DNA of 64,000 nucleotides from CBDANO01 sp965197665 (GCA_965197665.1 CBDANO010000001.1:1-64000); one strand, 5' to 3'; positions 1 through 8,460 are shown, counted from the stretch's first letter. The notes: generated by a model from the letters alone, not told the origin. Translations and numbers: made by a program.

Positions 1-66
1 GGACAGCAGTGCGACCAAGAGCATCGCGCCAGCGCCTGGAATCCGGTGTGCAATGGACTTTGACAT
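1..66 (-). CDS. Lipoprotein, N-terminal signal peptide only (runs off the window)
   Basis: The first 22 codons of a minus-strand gene start at an ATG at 66-64 with GAGGAGC just upstream. The product begins MSKSIAHRIPGAG and continues into a hydrophobic stretch before the window ends. The start MSKSIA and the upstream DNA match the lipoprotein gene starting at 6761, so this is another member of the array. The passenger domain lies outside the window. The operator pair 145-185 bp upstream suggests that it heads its own transcription unit. Confidence 0.7.
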   Translation of the reverse strand, partial: MSKSIAHRIPGAGAMLLVALLS

Positions 67-210
67 TTTCGCTCCTCTCGCCTAACGCCGTATGATTGCC
101 TGGACTTTTCGTTGCCCATGACAAAGCTGGCCGCCCGAAAAGCAGCCCTCGCCGACATAAATCGTACTGAGCTTCCAGGCCGGATATAAGGAGCAAATGT
201 CTAAATTGCA

Positions 211-250
211 CTAGCCATTTGTCTACAGGAATTGCGTAGGCAAATGCCTA
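211..250 (-). promoter_or_regulatory. Paired palindromic operator-like boxes
   Basis: CTAGCCATTTGTCTAC (211-226) and the perfect palindrome TAGGCAAATGCCTA (237-250) lie with centres 25 bp apart. The same pair with the same spacing precedes the lipoprotein genes at 12693, 16372 and 18361. This is inferred to be a tandem site for a dimeric regulator, possibly the LuxR-type regulator at 614-1280. Confidence 0.55.
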
Positions 251-281
251 TCAGGGGCCTATGCCCATGCCGCGTCGGGTC

Positions 282-509
282 TCAGCCCAGCATGTTCAGG
301 AAGCGATGTGGACGCCCATCGGGACTCCCATCGGCTGCGGGTAGGGGAATGGCGGGGAGCGGGCGGGGCGTGGGTGTGAGTGTAGGAATGGCTGCGGCGG
401 TCTGGAACAAGCCAGAGGCCCTCGCCGTTACAGCCGGGGCCTCGTCGCTGATCGCTCCGTTGCCTGTCGGTCTGCTTCCTCGGTTCCCGGCGGGCCGACG
501 GCGGGGCAA
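282..509 (-). CDS. Possible 75-residue protein, paralogous to the ORF at 13084-13311
   Basis: This 75-codon ORF aligns without gaps to the 75-codon ORF at 13084-13311; shared blocks include RPTGN, SDEAPAVTA and RFLN. Equal length and no indels despite many substitutions weakly favour coding. Against this, both copies contain the GC-rich hairpin, lie within a repeated intergenic block, and lack a clear ribosome site or known domain. They may simply be diverged non-coding repeats. Confidence 0.2.
   Translation of the reverse strand: MPRRRPAGNRGSRPTGNGAISDEAPAVTARASGLFQTAAAIPTLTPTPRPLPAIPLPAADGSPDGRPHRFLNMLG
415..443 (-). terminator. GC hairpin downstream of the two-component operon (candidate terminator)
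   Basis: GAGGCCC (415-421) pairs with GGGCCTC (437-443). Read on the minus strand it follows the response-regulator gene and is trailed by a weak T-containing stretch, not a clean T run. A matching hairpin at 13217-13245 has the same placement after another gene. Confidence 0.35.
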
Positions 510-613
510 GGCGGGAGGCTTGCGGCGCGAACGCTGCGGGTCTGCCTTGCCGTGAGACGTTGGGCGGGCGGTGGAGGCGTTATCGAGTCATGGGGAGCTG
601 GTGCGGGAGAAAT

Positions 614-1280
614 TCAGTCGAGCTCTCGGTCCACCAGTCCGTTTCGCACGGCCCAGACGACGATCTCCTGCTTGCTGCCGAATCCCAGCTTGTCCTGTAT
701 GTGGTAGATGGTGTTGCGGACCGTCGATGAGCGGTTGCCCCTGGACTCGGCGATGGCGGCGTACGACATGCCCTGCGCGAACTGCGCGAGTATCTCCTTC
801 TCCCGCGATGTCAGCACCTTCCGCCGTGGCGAATCGCTCTCATCCGGCAGGTGGCGCAGCCGCCTGAACACCCGTCTCCTTACGTCTCGCGGCATCCGGT
901 ATTCGCCTCCGGCCACGTCCCTGACCATGGCCAACAGCTGGTCCGTCCCGGTGAACTTCTGAAGGTATCCGTCGGCGCCGGCGGCCACCGCCTCTATGAC
1001 GGCGTCCTTCTCGGTGGAGGCGGTCAGCATGAGCACCCTGACGTCCTCCAGCGCGTCTATGATCTCCCGGCACGCATCTATCCCGTCCCTGCCCGGCATC
1101 AGCACGTCCATAATGATGAGGTCCGGGACCACCTCCTTCGCCACCCCGCTCCGCCTCCTCGCCGTCGCCCGCGTGTCCCACCACCTCGAACTCGCCGGTC
1201 CGCTCCAGCAGCTGCTGGAGACCGTCACGCATCACCGGGTGGTCGTCCACCAGCAAGACTCTGATCGGTGTTGAAGCCAT
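614..1280 (-). CDS. NarL/FixJ-family response regulator, single-base frameshift
   Basis: The protein has a receiver domain followed by a LuxR-type helix-turn-helix. The N-terminal part (MASTPIRVLLVDDHPVM) reads from the ATG at 1280. The phospho-acceptor motif IIMDVLMPG, the LQK lysine and the C-terminal HTH (LTSREKEILAQFAQGMSY) read in another frame. The two join if one C is removed from the CCCC run at 1144-1147 (plus strand), giving 221 residues with the acceptor at about Asp58, normal for the family. A strong GGAGG lies within the end of the kinase gene, which stops 1-4 bp upstream, so the pair is one operon. The indel is either a homopolymer sequencing error or a recent inactivating mutation. 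Targets may include the palindromic boxes upstream of the lipoprotein genes; that is inference. Confidence 0.85.
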
Positions 1281-1281
1281 T

Positions 1282-2499
1282 TTAGCTCCCTCCTCTCATT
1301 CGCTCATAGGGAAGCTCGCAGGTCACCGCCGTTCTCCACTCGGACCCGCTCGTCTCCACGACGAGGTTGCCGCCCAGCCGCTCGGCCTCCTCCCGCATGT
1401 TCCTGAAGCCCTGGCCGAGCGTGGCGTAGTCTTCAGGGAGACCGGCCCCATCGTCGCAAATCGACATCCGCAGGCCGTACCGCTCGAAGTCGAGGCCGAC
1501 GCGGACGTGACTCGCATTGGAGTGGCGGAGCGCGTTGGTCAGGGCGTTGAAGGCGATGGAGAACAGCGCTCCCCGCGTCGCGGTGGGCAGGGGCGGTTCG
1601 ACGCCCGACTGCACCATCTCGGCGGGAATGGAGGAGATGGTCGAGAAGGTCGCCGCCAGCGACTCCAGCACCCCGCCAAGCTCCATCCCCTCGAAGATCT
1701 CCCCGATCTCCATCGGGTGCCTCATCTCCCACATCGCCGACCTTGACAGGGCCGAGGTCTCGTCGAGCGTGGACATCAGGTCCTCGTTCGACCGGTCGGC
1801 AAGCCCCTTCGCCCTCTCGATGCCGATCCCTATCAGGTAGGCGGACTGGGCCATCGTGTTGTGGATGGCGTGGGAGAGCTCGATCCCCTCCCGCTGAAGC
1901 GCCCGCTCCCTCTCCACCGCCTCCATCCTCTTGATCCGCTCCACCCTGGAGATCAGGTTGACGACAACCACCACCGTGTACATCCCGGCAACCCGTATGA
2001 GCAGTATCTCCTCATCATTGGCCGAGAAGTCCAGCCCGGGCTCGACGGCGAGGCAGAGCGCGACGTAGACGGCCGCCGCCATCGTGACCCAGGCGAGGGT
2101 GAGCCTGACCGACCCGAAGACCACTGCGAACAGGGCGAGGGACGGGTAGTACCCCACGAAGAAGGGGGACTCGTACCCCCGGTGCGCCGCAACGCCGCCG
2201 CTCAGCATCGCCAGGTCCAGGGCGCTCAGCGCGAGCATCCACCGCCAGGAGACGGTCCTCTCCGTGGCGAGCCGGTAGTGCAGGTATCCGTTGGTGGCGA
2301 GCAGCAGCATTGCAAGGGCGACATTCGGCGCATACACCACCTCGTCGACGTTGAGCGGGTACAGCCAGGCGAACGCGGCAACAGACAGGACGAACCAGCG
2401 TCCCCAGACATAGACCCTGGCCACGCGGCGCAGCTCGCCCGGCTCCGGCACGTCGAAGCTGCGCAGGAAGGCGGGAAGCGCGCTGGCCGCTGTTCTCAC
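1282..2499 (-). CDS. Membrane sensor histidine kinase (HPK7 / NarX-DesK type)
   Basis: The product is 405 residues from a GTG start. Residues 30-185 hold about five or six hydrophobic segments, so the sensor is membrane-embedded with no large extracellular domain. The DHp helix contains HAIHNTMAQ (around 210-218), whose His213 fits the H-[DN]-xxx-Q acceptor pattern of this class. The HATPase_c domain follows with the N box NALTNALRHS (318-327) and the G1 motif DDGAGLP (349-355), then GQGFRNMREEAERLGG. It should phosphorylate the regulator encoded immediately downstream, whose ribosome site lies inside this gene. The ribosome site for this GTG is weak, so the start could be internal by some codons. 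A palindromic box lies 215 bp upstream. Confidence 0.92.
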   Translation of the reverse strand: MRTAASALPAFLRSFDVPEPGELRRVARVYVWGRWFVLSVAAFAWLYPLNVDEVVYAPNVALAMLLLATNGYLHYRLATERTVSWRWMLALSALDLAMLSGGVAAHRGYESPFFVGYYPSLALFAVVFGSVRLTLAWVTMAAAVYVALCLAVEPGLDFSANDEEILLIRVAGMYTVVVVVNLISRVERIKRMEAVERERALQREGIELSHAIHNTMAQSAYLIGIGIERAKGLADRSNEDLMSTLDETSALSRSAMWEMRHPMEIGEIFEGMELGGVLESLAATFSTISSIPAEMVQSGVEPPLPTATRGALFSIAFNALTNALRHSNASHVRVGLDFERYGLRMSICDDGAGLPEDYATLGQGFRNMREEAERLGGNLVVETSGSEWRTAVTCELPYERMRGGS

Positions 2500-2713
2500 T
2501 GGATTCAGGGATCGTCTCCGTCAGGTTGGATTACGGCAGATTGCGGCTGGAATGGGTTATGTCCCTCCACCCGGAGCGGTGGCCTCAGCCTCGAAAGGGA
2601 GGGTCTAAGTAGGCAAAACCCGTTAGGTGGAAATACCCGTCCAGCACTCATTCTTATCCTAGAATTTAGTCCAATGAGATGAAGGCATCAAGGGCTTATG
2701 AACCACACTAGCT

Positions 2714-2729
2714 ATAGGCATGTGTCTAT
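2714..2729 (-). promoter_or_regulatory. Single operator-like box upstream of the kinase gene
   Basis: ATAGGCATGTGTCTAT resembles the CTAGGCATTTGTCTAC box found upstream of the lipoprotein genes. Only one box is seen here; no second box lies 25 bp away on either side. It could mean that kinase and array share a regulator. Confidence 0.35.
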
Positions 2730-3004
2730 GCCTTGCCCTGTTATGAGGGGCAGTCTGCGGTTCAGGTTGGAGGAGTCCGGGGAGTTTGAGCTGGTAGGGC
2801 AGGCCGAGGACGGCGCGGTGGCGGTGGTGGTCTGGGCTGTGCGGAACGGACTGCTTCGGCAACTTGCAGAGGCTGCGGCTTGCGGAGAAACAGCTCCGCC
2901 GCAAGCGGGGCAATGACGCCGACCATCCCGCCTACACCTTCATCGAGCCCAGCGTCGGCTACCGGATGGAGAATGGGGAGATGCGGGGACGGGAGGAGGA
3001 GTGA
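2728..3004 (+). pseudogene. Chimeric remnant of two response regulators
   Basis: From 2728 the plus strand reads PVMRGSLRFRLEESGEFELV, then GQAEDGA, and passes directly into VVWAVRNGLL. These match the receiver start and the very C-terminus of the regulator at 614-1280, with the middle deleted. From about 2861, in another frame, it reads LRRKRGNDADHPAYTFIEP and SVGYRM before a stop at 3002-3004. This resembles the end of a winged-helix (OmpR/KdpE type) effector domain. The stretch therefore fuses debris of a NarL-type and an OmpR-type regulator and cannot encode a working protein. Confidence 0.6.
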
Positions 3005-3093
3005 GCCTTCGGCTGGGCTGCGCTTTGAGAATGAGCGGCGACCGGGAGAACGCCTCCTGGCGTTGGGGTAGAACCGGAAGGTCCCGGAACTCG

Positions 3094-3465
3094 CTACGCC
3101 TTCGCCTGTATGAGGACCCGACCGCCGTCCTCGACATCGACGTTCAGGTTGTGGCTGTGCAGCAACGACATCCCGATGAGCGGCGTCGTATCCGACACGT
3201 AGGCAACAACCTCTCTTGGCTGGCCGTCCCACAGCACCGTTACGCCGTAGACCTCAAGCGTCGTTTCGCTGCCGTCGGCCAAGATCACGCGGTTGACGCC
3301 TCTGAAGCCCAATCCCAACTCCGCGACCATCGCCGGCGGCAAGGTGAGGAAGCGGGTGAATCCGGTGTCCACCACGGCGTCCACGTCCCGGGCTTGTCCT
3401 GCCGGACCTCGTAATGGAAGGGACACTACCGCCTCGTACGCTGCGTTCACAGTCCCCTCTACCAC
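3094..3465 (-). CDS. Clan AA (retropepsin-like) aspartic protease
   Basis: The product is 123 residues from a GTG start at 3465 with GGAGG about 8 bp upstream. The catalytic motif is VDAVVDTGFTRFLTLP (an hhxDTGx motif in which the usual hydrophobic D-T/S-G triad is present), followed by a beta-rich body and the C-terminal SDTTPLIGMSLLHSHNLNVD, typical of small retroviral-like proteases in bacteria. The start codon overlaps the end of the upstream small gene, so translation is probably coupled. Substrates are unknown. A longer in-frame ORF exists but its N-terminus reads through the neighbour's coding sequence, so the GTG is preferred. Confidence 0.8.
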   Translation of the reverse strand: MVEGTVNAAYEAVVSLPLRGPAGQARDVDAVVDTGFTRFLTLPPAMVAELGLGFRGVNRVILADGSETTLEVYGVTVLWDGQPREVVAYVSDTTPLIGMSLLHSHNLNVDVEDGGRVLIQAKA

Positions 3466-3752
3466 TCCGCCCTCCGCAGAGACCCACCCCCGATGCTGGC
3501 CACCGCCCTGTAACCCACGCGCAGCAGCCAGACGTTGATGGCGTCCGGGCACTGCGCCCGCAGACTGTCCGATGCGGCAAGCTCGCTTTCGGCGACGGCC
3601 CAGTTCCCGCTGTCCACGTCAATGGCAACGTACTCCCCGTCGTGGCTGGCTTCCACCTGCGCCTTGACGTCCCGCCTGTAGATCTCATCGCCGAGCCGGG
3701 CCGTCTCTTCCTTGGGCCTGCGCTGGCGCGCCGGGGTCTCTGCGTTCGTCAT
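3459..3752 (-). CDS. Conserved small protein paired with the aspartic protease
   Basis: The product is 97 residues starting MTNAETPARQRRP, with AGAAGGA just upstream of this ATG; this start is preferred to one five codons earlier. The sequence includes GDEIYRRDVKAQVEAS, GEYVAIDVDSGNW and NVWLLRVGYRAV. This fits a small alpha/beta family of unknown function often encoded next to clan AA proteases in cyanobacteria and Chloroflexota. Its last codons overlap the protease start, which argues for a two-gene operon and perhaps a shared complex. No catalytic residues are obvious. Confidence 0.7.
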   Translation of the reverse strand: MTNAETPARQRRPKEETARLGDEIYRRDVKAQVEASHDGEYVAIDVDSGNWAVAESELAASDSLRAQCPDAINVWLLRVGYRAVASIGGGSLRRAEW

Positions 3753-4109
3753 TCGCGTCCTTCTCAAGTCGTTCTTCTACATAGAACATTTTACGACAAC
3801 CGGCGATTTCAGGACAACAAGAAGGCCCCGCACGCGGGGCCTCGAACAGGAGGAACATCGAGTGGGCCTCGGGTCAGGGTTTCCCGTTGGCGCGTGGGCT
3901 GGCCTAGCTCCTCGGCTTGTGTTTCCCCGTCCCTACGCGTCACACTACAGGAATCGAGAGACCTCGGTGCGTCGACAGGCTGCCGAGCCACAACTCGAAG
4001 ACGGTGGTATCTACCGTGCGCGGTGGTGGCCCTGCCTCCTCATTAGTCGGAGGCGGTAACCTCCCGCGAGTCACAGTCTCTTTCATGGCCATCTCAAGTT
4101 CTGGGGTGA
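3753..4109. other. Intergenic, no gene seen; one hairpin
   Basis: No convincing coding sequence is visible. A hairpin at 3823-3842 (AGGCCCCG paired with CGGGGCCT around a short loop) is followed on the minus strand by the U-rich TTCTTGTTGT. It could terminate minus-strand transcription arriving from the lipoprotein array before the protease pair. Confidence 0.4.
3823..3842 (-). terminator. Candidate terminator hairpin after the lipoprotein array
   Basis: Inverted repeat AGGCCCCG / CGGGGCCT with a tight loop is followed on the minus strand by TTCTTGTTGT. It lies between the LRR fragment and the small protease operon, both on the minus strand. Confidence 0.4.
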
Positions 4110-4358
4110 CTAGGAATCCGTGCAGACCTCCAAACCCATGCCTTCGATGTCGTTGTTTTCGATAGCCTTCAGTGTTGCCGGCACGCAGCCGGTCAGCCGG
4201 TTATCAGATAGCCGCAGGTCTTCCAATGCTGAGAGGTTGCCGAGTTCCGGCGGTATCGGCCCGGTAAGCTGGTTTCCGTACAGCCACAATATAAGCAAGT
4301 GGGAGAGGTTGCCGAGTTCCGGCGGAATTGGCCCGGGCTGCAGAGGTAACTGCAACAC
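4110..4358 (-). pseudogene. Leucine-rich-repeat fragment joined to an array leader
   Basis: From a possible GTG at 4358 this reads two and a half plant-type LRRs (PIPPELGNLSHLLILWLYGN, then LTGPIPPELGNLSALEDLRL, then SDNRLTGCVP) and a short cap ending in VCTDS. There is no signal peptide. The DNA immediately upstream (4359-4430) is the leader seen before the lipoprotein genes, encoding RTGRRGIP-like residues. The LRR stretch therefore seems to be the tail of a passenger whose signal peptide and first repeats were deleted. It is probably not expressed as a functional protein. Confidence 0.6.
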
Positions 4359-4505
4359 GGGCCGCTGCGACCGCTGTCACTACTCCGTCGAGGACTGGGA
4401 TTCCTCGTCTGCCGGTGCGGACTCCCTAGCCCACCACCTGTTGGCAGAGCCGAGGTGGGCAGGAGGCAGGCTCTATTAGGTACATCGACTAGCGTCACCA
4501 CACTA

Positions 4506-6761
4506 CTAATCTGGACAGCGGCCAGTTTCTTTCGAACGGTAACGACCAGCCGGACAAAGCAGGCTCTCGAGATCCGTCGGTAGGACGATATCTATGGCGG
4601 TGACGTCGCCGCCGTCGACGATAATCTCAGAGGCCCGGCTGGGGTCGGTGGTTATGCCGCCGCTGCCGTCGTACCATCCCACAAAATCTCGATCTCCCGG
4701 AACTGCGACCTCTATGACGAATGATCCGAATGATCCCGCTTGGAACCCAAAGTCACCCTCAGGCCCAGTGAATGTACTGAGTTCGTTCTGCTCTCGCTTA
4801 GCGAACAAGAAAATCGTCTCAAGCGGGTGCCCCTCTGTGTCGGTGATTACTCCCCTGATAGAGTACACGTCGGGCGGGATCAGAACCTCGAGAACTTCGA
4901 AGGTTGCTTCGGCTATTTTCTGGTCCCCCCAATATACCTGGACCCAGTGCCGCCCCACCGCCGGTTGGTAATTTAGCTCTAAGTGAGCGGTCTTTCGCCC
5001 TTCCCCAGCAGGCAACGACACGTGCGTCGGATATCCTTGGTATGCAAAGCCATCCTCATAATAGAGAGCGAACTCAATCGGCAGGTCTACGAGACCGCCG
5101 GCGTGCCCGTAGGAGAAATCCAGGTTCATGAAAATACGGTACGTGTTTTGTAGTTCTAAAGTAGGAGTAAGGGCAGAGACGGGAAGACCACCTTCGGAGA
5201 GGCTCAAATATGCGCCCTCGATTTGCCCATTGATGACAGCGATCTCGGGATTGACGGGGGTGTCGTCAATGAACGACAGGTCATGAGGTTCGGTGCCGTC
5301 GTGCCAGCGGGCGATCACCTTCTCGATGGCGGCGGCCGTCTCCTGAGATGCGTATGTGATGAAGGCCTCCCTAATGTGACACATCCACCTGCTGTAGTTA
5401 TCGCCGCACTCGTTTGCGGGTTCAAACACGGTGTGCAGGTACAGGCGCCGGAAAGCCTGGCGGAAATTGATTTCGTCCATGTTGCGGTGGAGGTCCCGGA
5501 AGACACGCTCCCCCAATGCGTAAAAGCAGTGGCCGTAAGCACCGCAAAGTCTGGGATGGTACGGGTCAGTCACTGCTTCAAACTCGGCGATGTTTCGAGC
5601 TATGGGGCAGGGCCTTTCGTCTGCACGACCCTCCAGCGGGTCTGCACAAGACCAACCCATCCTAGCGGTTAGGGGGCAGGGTTGACCGTCAATCGGATAC
5701 TCGACAACGAGTTCCAAGAATGTGGCTGCACCCTCCGTTATCCAGCCTGGCCCCCTTCTCCAGTAGTAGTGGGCCGCTTCATGGCTGATGACCTCAAGCA
5801 GATATGATCGGTCTCGCTCTTCGACCGAAAACGATACATGGGTGCCATGGTTCGCGGCAACCGGTCCTTTCCGGCCCCCCTCAAATGTGTAGATCACCTG
5901 TCGCCGTGGGAAAGGAAGCCCCATGAACCCCTCAATGCTCCGCACGGCATGTTCCAGGATGTCCATGGTGTCATCAAGTCCAGGCTGGATGCGGATGATC
6001 GTCAACTCCGTCTCCCCCGCCAGAGGCAGGGTGATAGTCCGCTCCTCCACGGTGACCTGCTCGGGGTCCAGCAGTTTGTCCAGCAGGTCAGGGTCGACAA
6101 GAGAGTGGATCGTGGCGATAATCTTCGCCTCTTGGTCCGTTACACCGTCAGCGATGCTGGGATGGGACATTAGCCTGTCAAGTTCCCCCGTCCTCCCGAG
6201 ATACCCGAGGGACTCAAGGGCTGGGTAGTTCCTGCCTTCCAAGACCCACGGCTCCTCGATCAAGTCTTCCAGATGCCCCGCACCTGCCAGACGAATCAGC
6301 CCCCGAAATGCATCGAACTCGACCCTGTCAATACCGTCTTCGACCCAAGGAAGGTCCCAGATTCTTGTGGCCAGTTCTGGCATGGTGTCGCGGAGTCCGC
6401 TAATAGCATTCTGAACCTGCTCATCGCGCTTTCGGTCCGCATCAGCGGCGACAGGCTCAATGTCATATTGCGGTGGGGGCAGGGCGGGCCTTGGTGTGCG
6501 TGTGGCTGTGGGCGTCGCGGTCCGAGTGGGCGTGGCTGTGGGAACGGGTGATGGTGTAGCAATGGGAGTGGCGAGCCGAGTGGGTGTAAGCGTGCCTGTT
6601 TGGGTGGCCGTTGCCGTAGGAACGGATGTCGGTGTGGCAGTGGAGCTAGGAAGAATCTTGGCCACCGGCGAAGGGGTCGGCTCATCGGAACATCCGGGCA
6701 TGAGTATGGCGAGGAGTATCGCGCCCGCGAGCAGCACACTACTTGCGATGGACTTTGACAT
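4506..6761 (-). CDS. Lipoprotein with HExxH (gluzincin-type) metallopeptidase domain
   Basis: The product is 751 residues. A signal peptide starting MSKSIASSVLLAGAILLAIL ends in the lipobox region MPGC, so the mature protein should be lipid-anchored. A Thr/Pro-rich linker (about 28-95) follows. An alpha-helical domain then leads to the zinc motif HEAAHYYW, with WITEGAATFLE about 20 residues later supplying the third ligand, the gluzincin arrangement. Several cysteines after the motif may form disulfides. A beta region and a carboxypeptidase-regulatory-like domain (VYSIRGVITDTEGHPLETI) come near the end. It is paralogous to the protein at 13633-15522, including LPWVEDG and EPWVLEGRNYPALESLG. 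Ribosome site GAGGAGC precedes the ATG. The leader matches the array but is cut short at about 6890, so it may depend on an upstream promoter. Confidence 0.8.
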   Translation of the reverse strand: MSKSIASSVLLAGAILLAILMPGCSDEPTPSPVAKILPSSTATPTSVPTATATQTGTLTPTRLATPIATPSPVPTATPTRTATPTATRTPRPALPPPQYDIEPVAADADRKRDEQVQNAISGLRDTMPELATRIWDLPWVEDGIDRVEFDAFRGLIRLAGAGHLEDLIEEPWVLEGRNYPALESLGYLGRTGELDRLMSHPSIADGVTDQEAKIIATIHSLVDPDLLDKLLDPEQVTVEERTITLPLAGETELTIIRIQPGLDDTMDILEHAVRSIEGFMGLPFPRRQVIYTFEGGRKGPVAANHGTHVSFSVEERDRSYLLEVISHEAAHYYWRRGPGWITEGAATFLELVVEYPIDGQPCPLTARMGWSCADPLEGRADERPCPIARNIAEFEAVTDPYHPRLCGAYGHCFYALGERVFRDLHRNMDEINFRQAFRRLYLHTVFEPANECGDNYSRWMCHIREAFITYASQETAAAIEKVIARWHDGTEPHDLSFIDDTPVNPEIAVINGQIEGAYLSLSEGGLPVSALTPTLELQNTYRIFMNLDFSYGHAGGLVDLPIEFALYYEDGFAYQGYPTHVSLPAGEGRKTAHLELNYQPAVGRHWVQVYWGDQKIAEATFEVLEVLIPPDVYSIRGVITDTEGHPLETIFLFAKREQNELSTFTGPEGDFGFQAGSFGSFVIEVAVPGDRDFVGWYDGSGGITTDPSRASEIIVDGGDVTAIDIVLPTDLESLLCPAGRYRSKETGRCPD

Positions 6762-6958
6762 TTTCGCTCCTCTCTCCTATCTCCTAGCGCCGTATGATTG
6801 CCTGGACTTTTCGGCGCCCATGACAAGGCTTGCCGCCCGAAAAGCAGCCCTCGTCAACACAAATCGTAGTGAGCCTCCAAGCCGGATGTAAGGTTCGGAC
6901 GCCCAACTACCGTTCAGGCGCCCCGAACGGGTGCGGCCAGCTACGTCTTGCACCTCAG

Positions 6959-8149
6959 CTATTCTTGCCACAGCAGGGAATCCACAGCCATCACCATCTG
7001 CTCCCAGATCCGAGGGTGCTCGGTGCGCAACCTGGTGATCAGCGCCATCCCGTCATTCCATACCTCACTCTCTGGGAAGTATTCGGTCCAGGGCTGCCCC
7101 GTTAACATGCTCCGCCCGTTGGCCAACCTCTCCTCAAAGTCCTGCACCTTGCGGCTTGCCGCACCCTCATCCTCGTAGACAAAGACCAGGATCGTGACAA
7201 AGCCGTCTGAATCCCTTGCAACGCCCGCTCCCAAGACACTGTACTTTCCCGAGGTAGTTCCTGCTTCCATCCGTAGTTGGTCCCGCATTTTCTGTAGCTG
7301 TGCCCCCTCTCCCGGGCTGAGGAGGGAATCAAGAGGGCCAGTAAACCTCTCCACGTCCCCAGCCAGTAACGCCGAATAGACGCCGAGATTCTGTAATACG
7401 CCAGCAGCCAACGCCAAGTCAGGGTCGTCTGCGAGGGAGTCTCCGTTTCCACCATAGGTGCGGATCAGCGACCTCATGCCCGCAGTCCCAAGTGTTCTGA
7501 ACACAACAGAGTCCAGAACGGCCATTCGGCCGCCTCTGCCTAATACATCGTATGCCGGGGGTTGCAGTCTCTTCTTGAGGTCTGGCGTGTAGTCCTCACC
7601 CCAGCTGTAGAACTTCACTCCCAAGTGTTCTTGTACTTCGGGCTTATCGCACTCGGCGCAGGCGGCGAGGGATGTATCGGTGGCCTCGGGATCGAAGCGG
7701 CCACTTACCGCCTCCAGGGTGTAGGGTGGTTCTCCAGCCAGGATGCTTCGCTCGACGTCTACAACGCCGAAGCCCAGGTACTTCTGCTCTAGTTGAGCCA
7801 TGGATTCACGTGTGAATCCACTTATCCAGGGCCCTTCGGCCATTCCTGTTAATTGGAGCTCTCGCAGGTATTCTTCCAGGTCCTGGTCGCTGGCATCCTC
7901 CGCCGGGGCCTGTATGCCGTTGGCCTCTCGCGCCAACCTGTAACCGTTGAATGACACAATGCTCCGACTGTCCTCGGTTAGCGGAATGAGTTTCATTAGA
8001 TCGAAGAAGGGCCCTCCCTGCTCCGATGAGGTGGTGGTGCTAGAATCGGTCCCGTTCGAAGGATTGGAATCTAGCTCATCGGAACACCCGGTTAGCAGGA
8101 TGGCGAGAACCGCGATGCTCAGCACCAGACCAATGATTGACTTCGACAT
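6959..8149 (-). CDS. Lipoprotein of unknown function
   Basis: The product is 396 residues from the ATG at 8149, which has AAGGA 10 bp upstream; an in-frame TTG three codons earlier is less likely. The signal peptide MSKSIIGLVLSIAVLAILL with lipobox LLTGC is shared almost exactly with the ankyrin lipoprotein at 17129-18361, yet beyond about residue 47 the proteins are unrelated. The body is a helix-rich domain with no motif I recognise; it contains CAECDK and ends in DSLLWQE. The identical leader DNA at 8016-8385 and 18228-18597 indicates that the front of this gene was acquired by recent duplication or recombination. Confidence 0.75.
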   Translation of the reverse strand: MSKSIIGLVLSIAVLAILLTGCSDELDSNPSNGTDSSTTTSSEQGGPFFDLMKLIPLTEDSRSIVSFNGYRLAREANGIQAPAEDASDQDLEEYLRELQLTGMAEGPWISGFTRESMAQLEQKYLGFGVVDVERSILAGEPPYTLEAVSGRFDPEATDTSLAACAECDKPEVQEHLGVKFYSWGEDYTPDLKKRLQPPAYDVLGRGGRMAVLDSVVFRTLGTAGMRSLIRTYGGNGDSLADDPDLALAAGVLQNLGVYSALLAGDVERFTGPLDSLLSPGEGAQLQKMRDQLRMEAGTTSGKYSVLGAGVARDSDGFVTILVFVYEDEGAASRKVQDFEERLANGRSMLTGQPWTEYFPESEVWNDGMALITRLRTEHPRIWEQMVMAVDSLLWQE

Positions 8150-8385
8150 TGCTTTCAAGTCCTTAACGTCCCTAAGTGGACTCTCGCCAGATCCTCATCC
8201 CTTGACCTTTCATCGAATGGGGGGCGGACCGGGTCGCGGAGACCACGTCAACACGGGCTGTTGCGACCGCCGTCTCTGCTCCGTCGAGCATTGGAATTCC
8301 TCGTCTACCGGTACTGGTCATCGCTCCCCTCTCCTGACGCCGAATGATTGCCTGGACTTTTCGGCGCCCATGACAAGGCTTGCCG
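8016..8385 (-). repeat. 370-bp repeat, copy 1 (leader plus signal peptide)
   Basis: This block is identical to 18228-18597 except for one difference that I can see (position 8033 versus 18245). It covers the leader, the start codon and the first codons of two lipoproteins with unrelated passengers. Homology stops abruptly at both ends. Confidence 0.9.
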
Positions 8386-8460
8386 TCTATAGAGAAGCCC
8401 TTGCCAACGTAAATCGTACGGAGCAAACGACAAATACGACACTTGGATTGGCCATCTCCG

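Larger units (their letters stand above)
67..613 (-). other. Intergenic region: array leader, operator pair and hairpin
   Basis: This gap lies between the response-regulator stop and the truncated lipoprotein start. It holds the conserved array leader (67-205), two palindromic boxes (211-250) and a GC-rich hairpin (415-443). Closely similar DNA occurs upstream of the lipoprotein genes starting at 12693, 16372 and 18361. A 75-codon minus ORF (282-509) is listed separately with low confidence. Confidence 0.6.

Noticed and set aside
1861..2682. 273-codon plus-strand ORF opposite the sensor kinase gene
   Set aside because: It is a shadow; the minus strand encodes an intact histidine kinase with all motifs.
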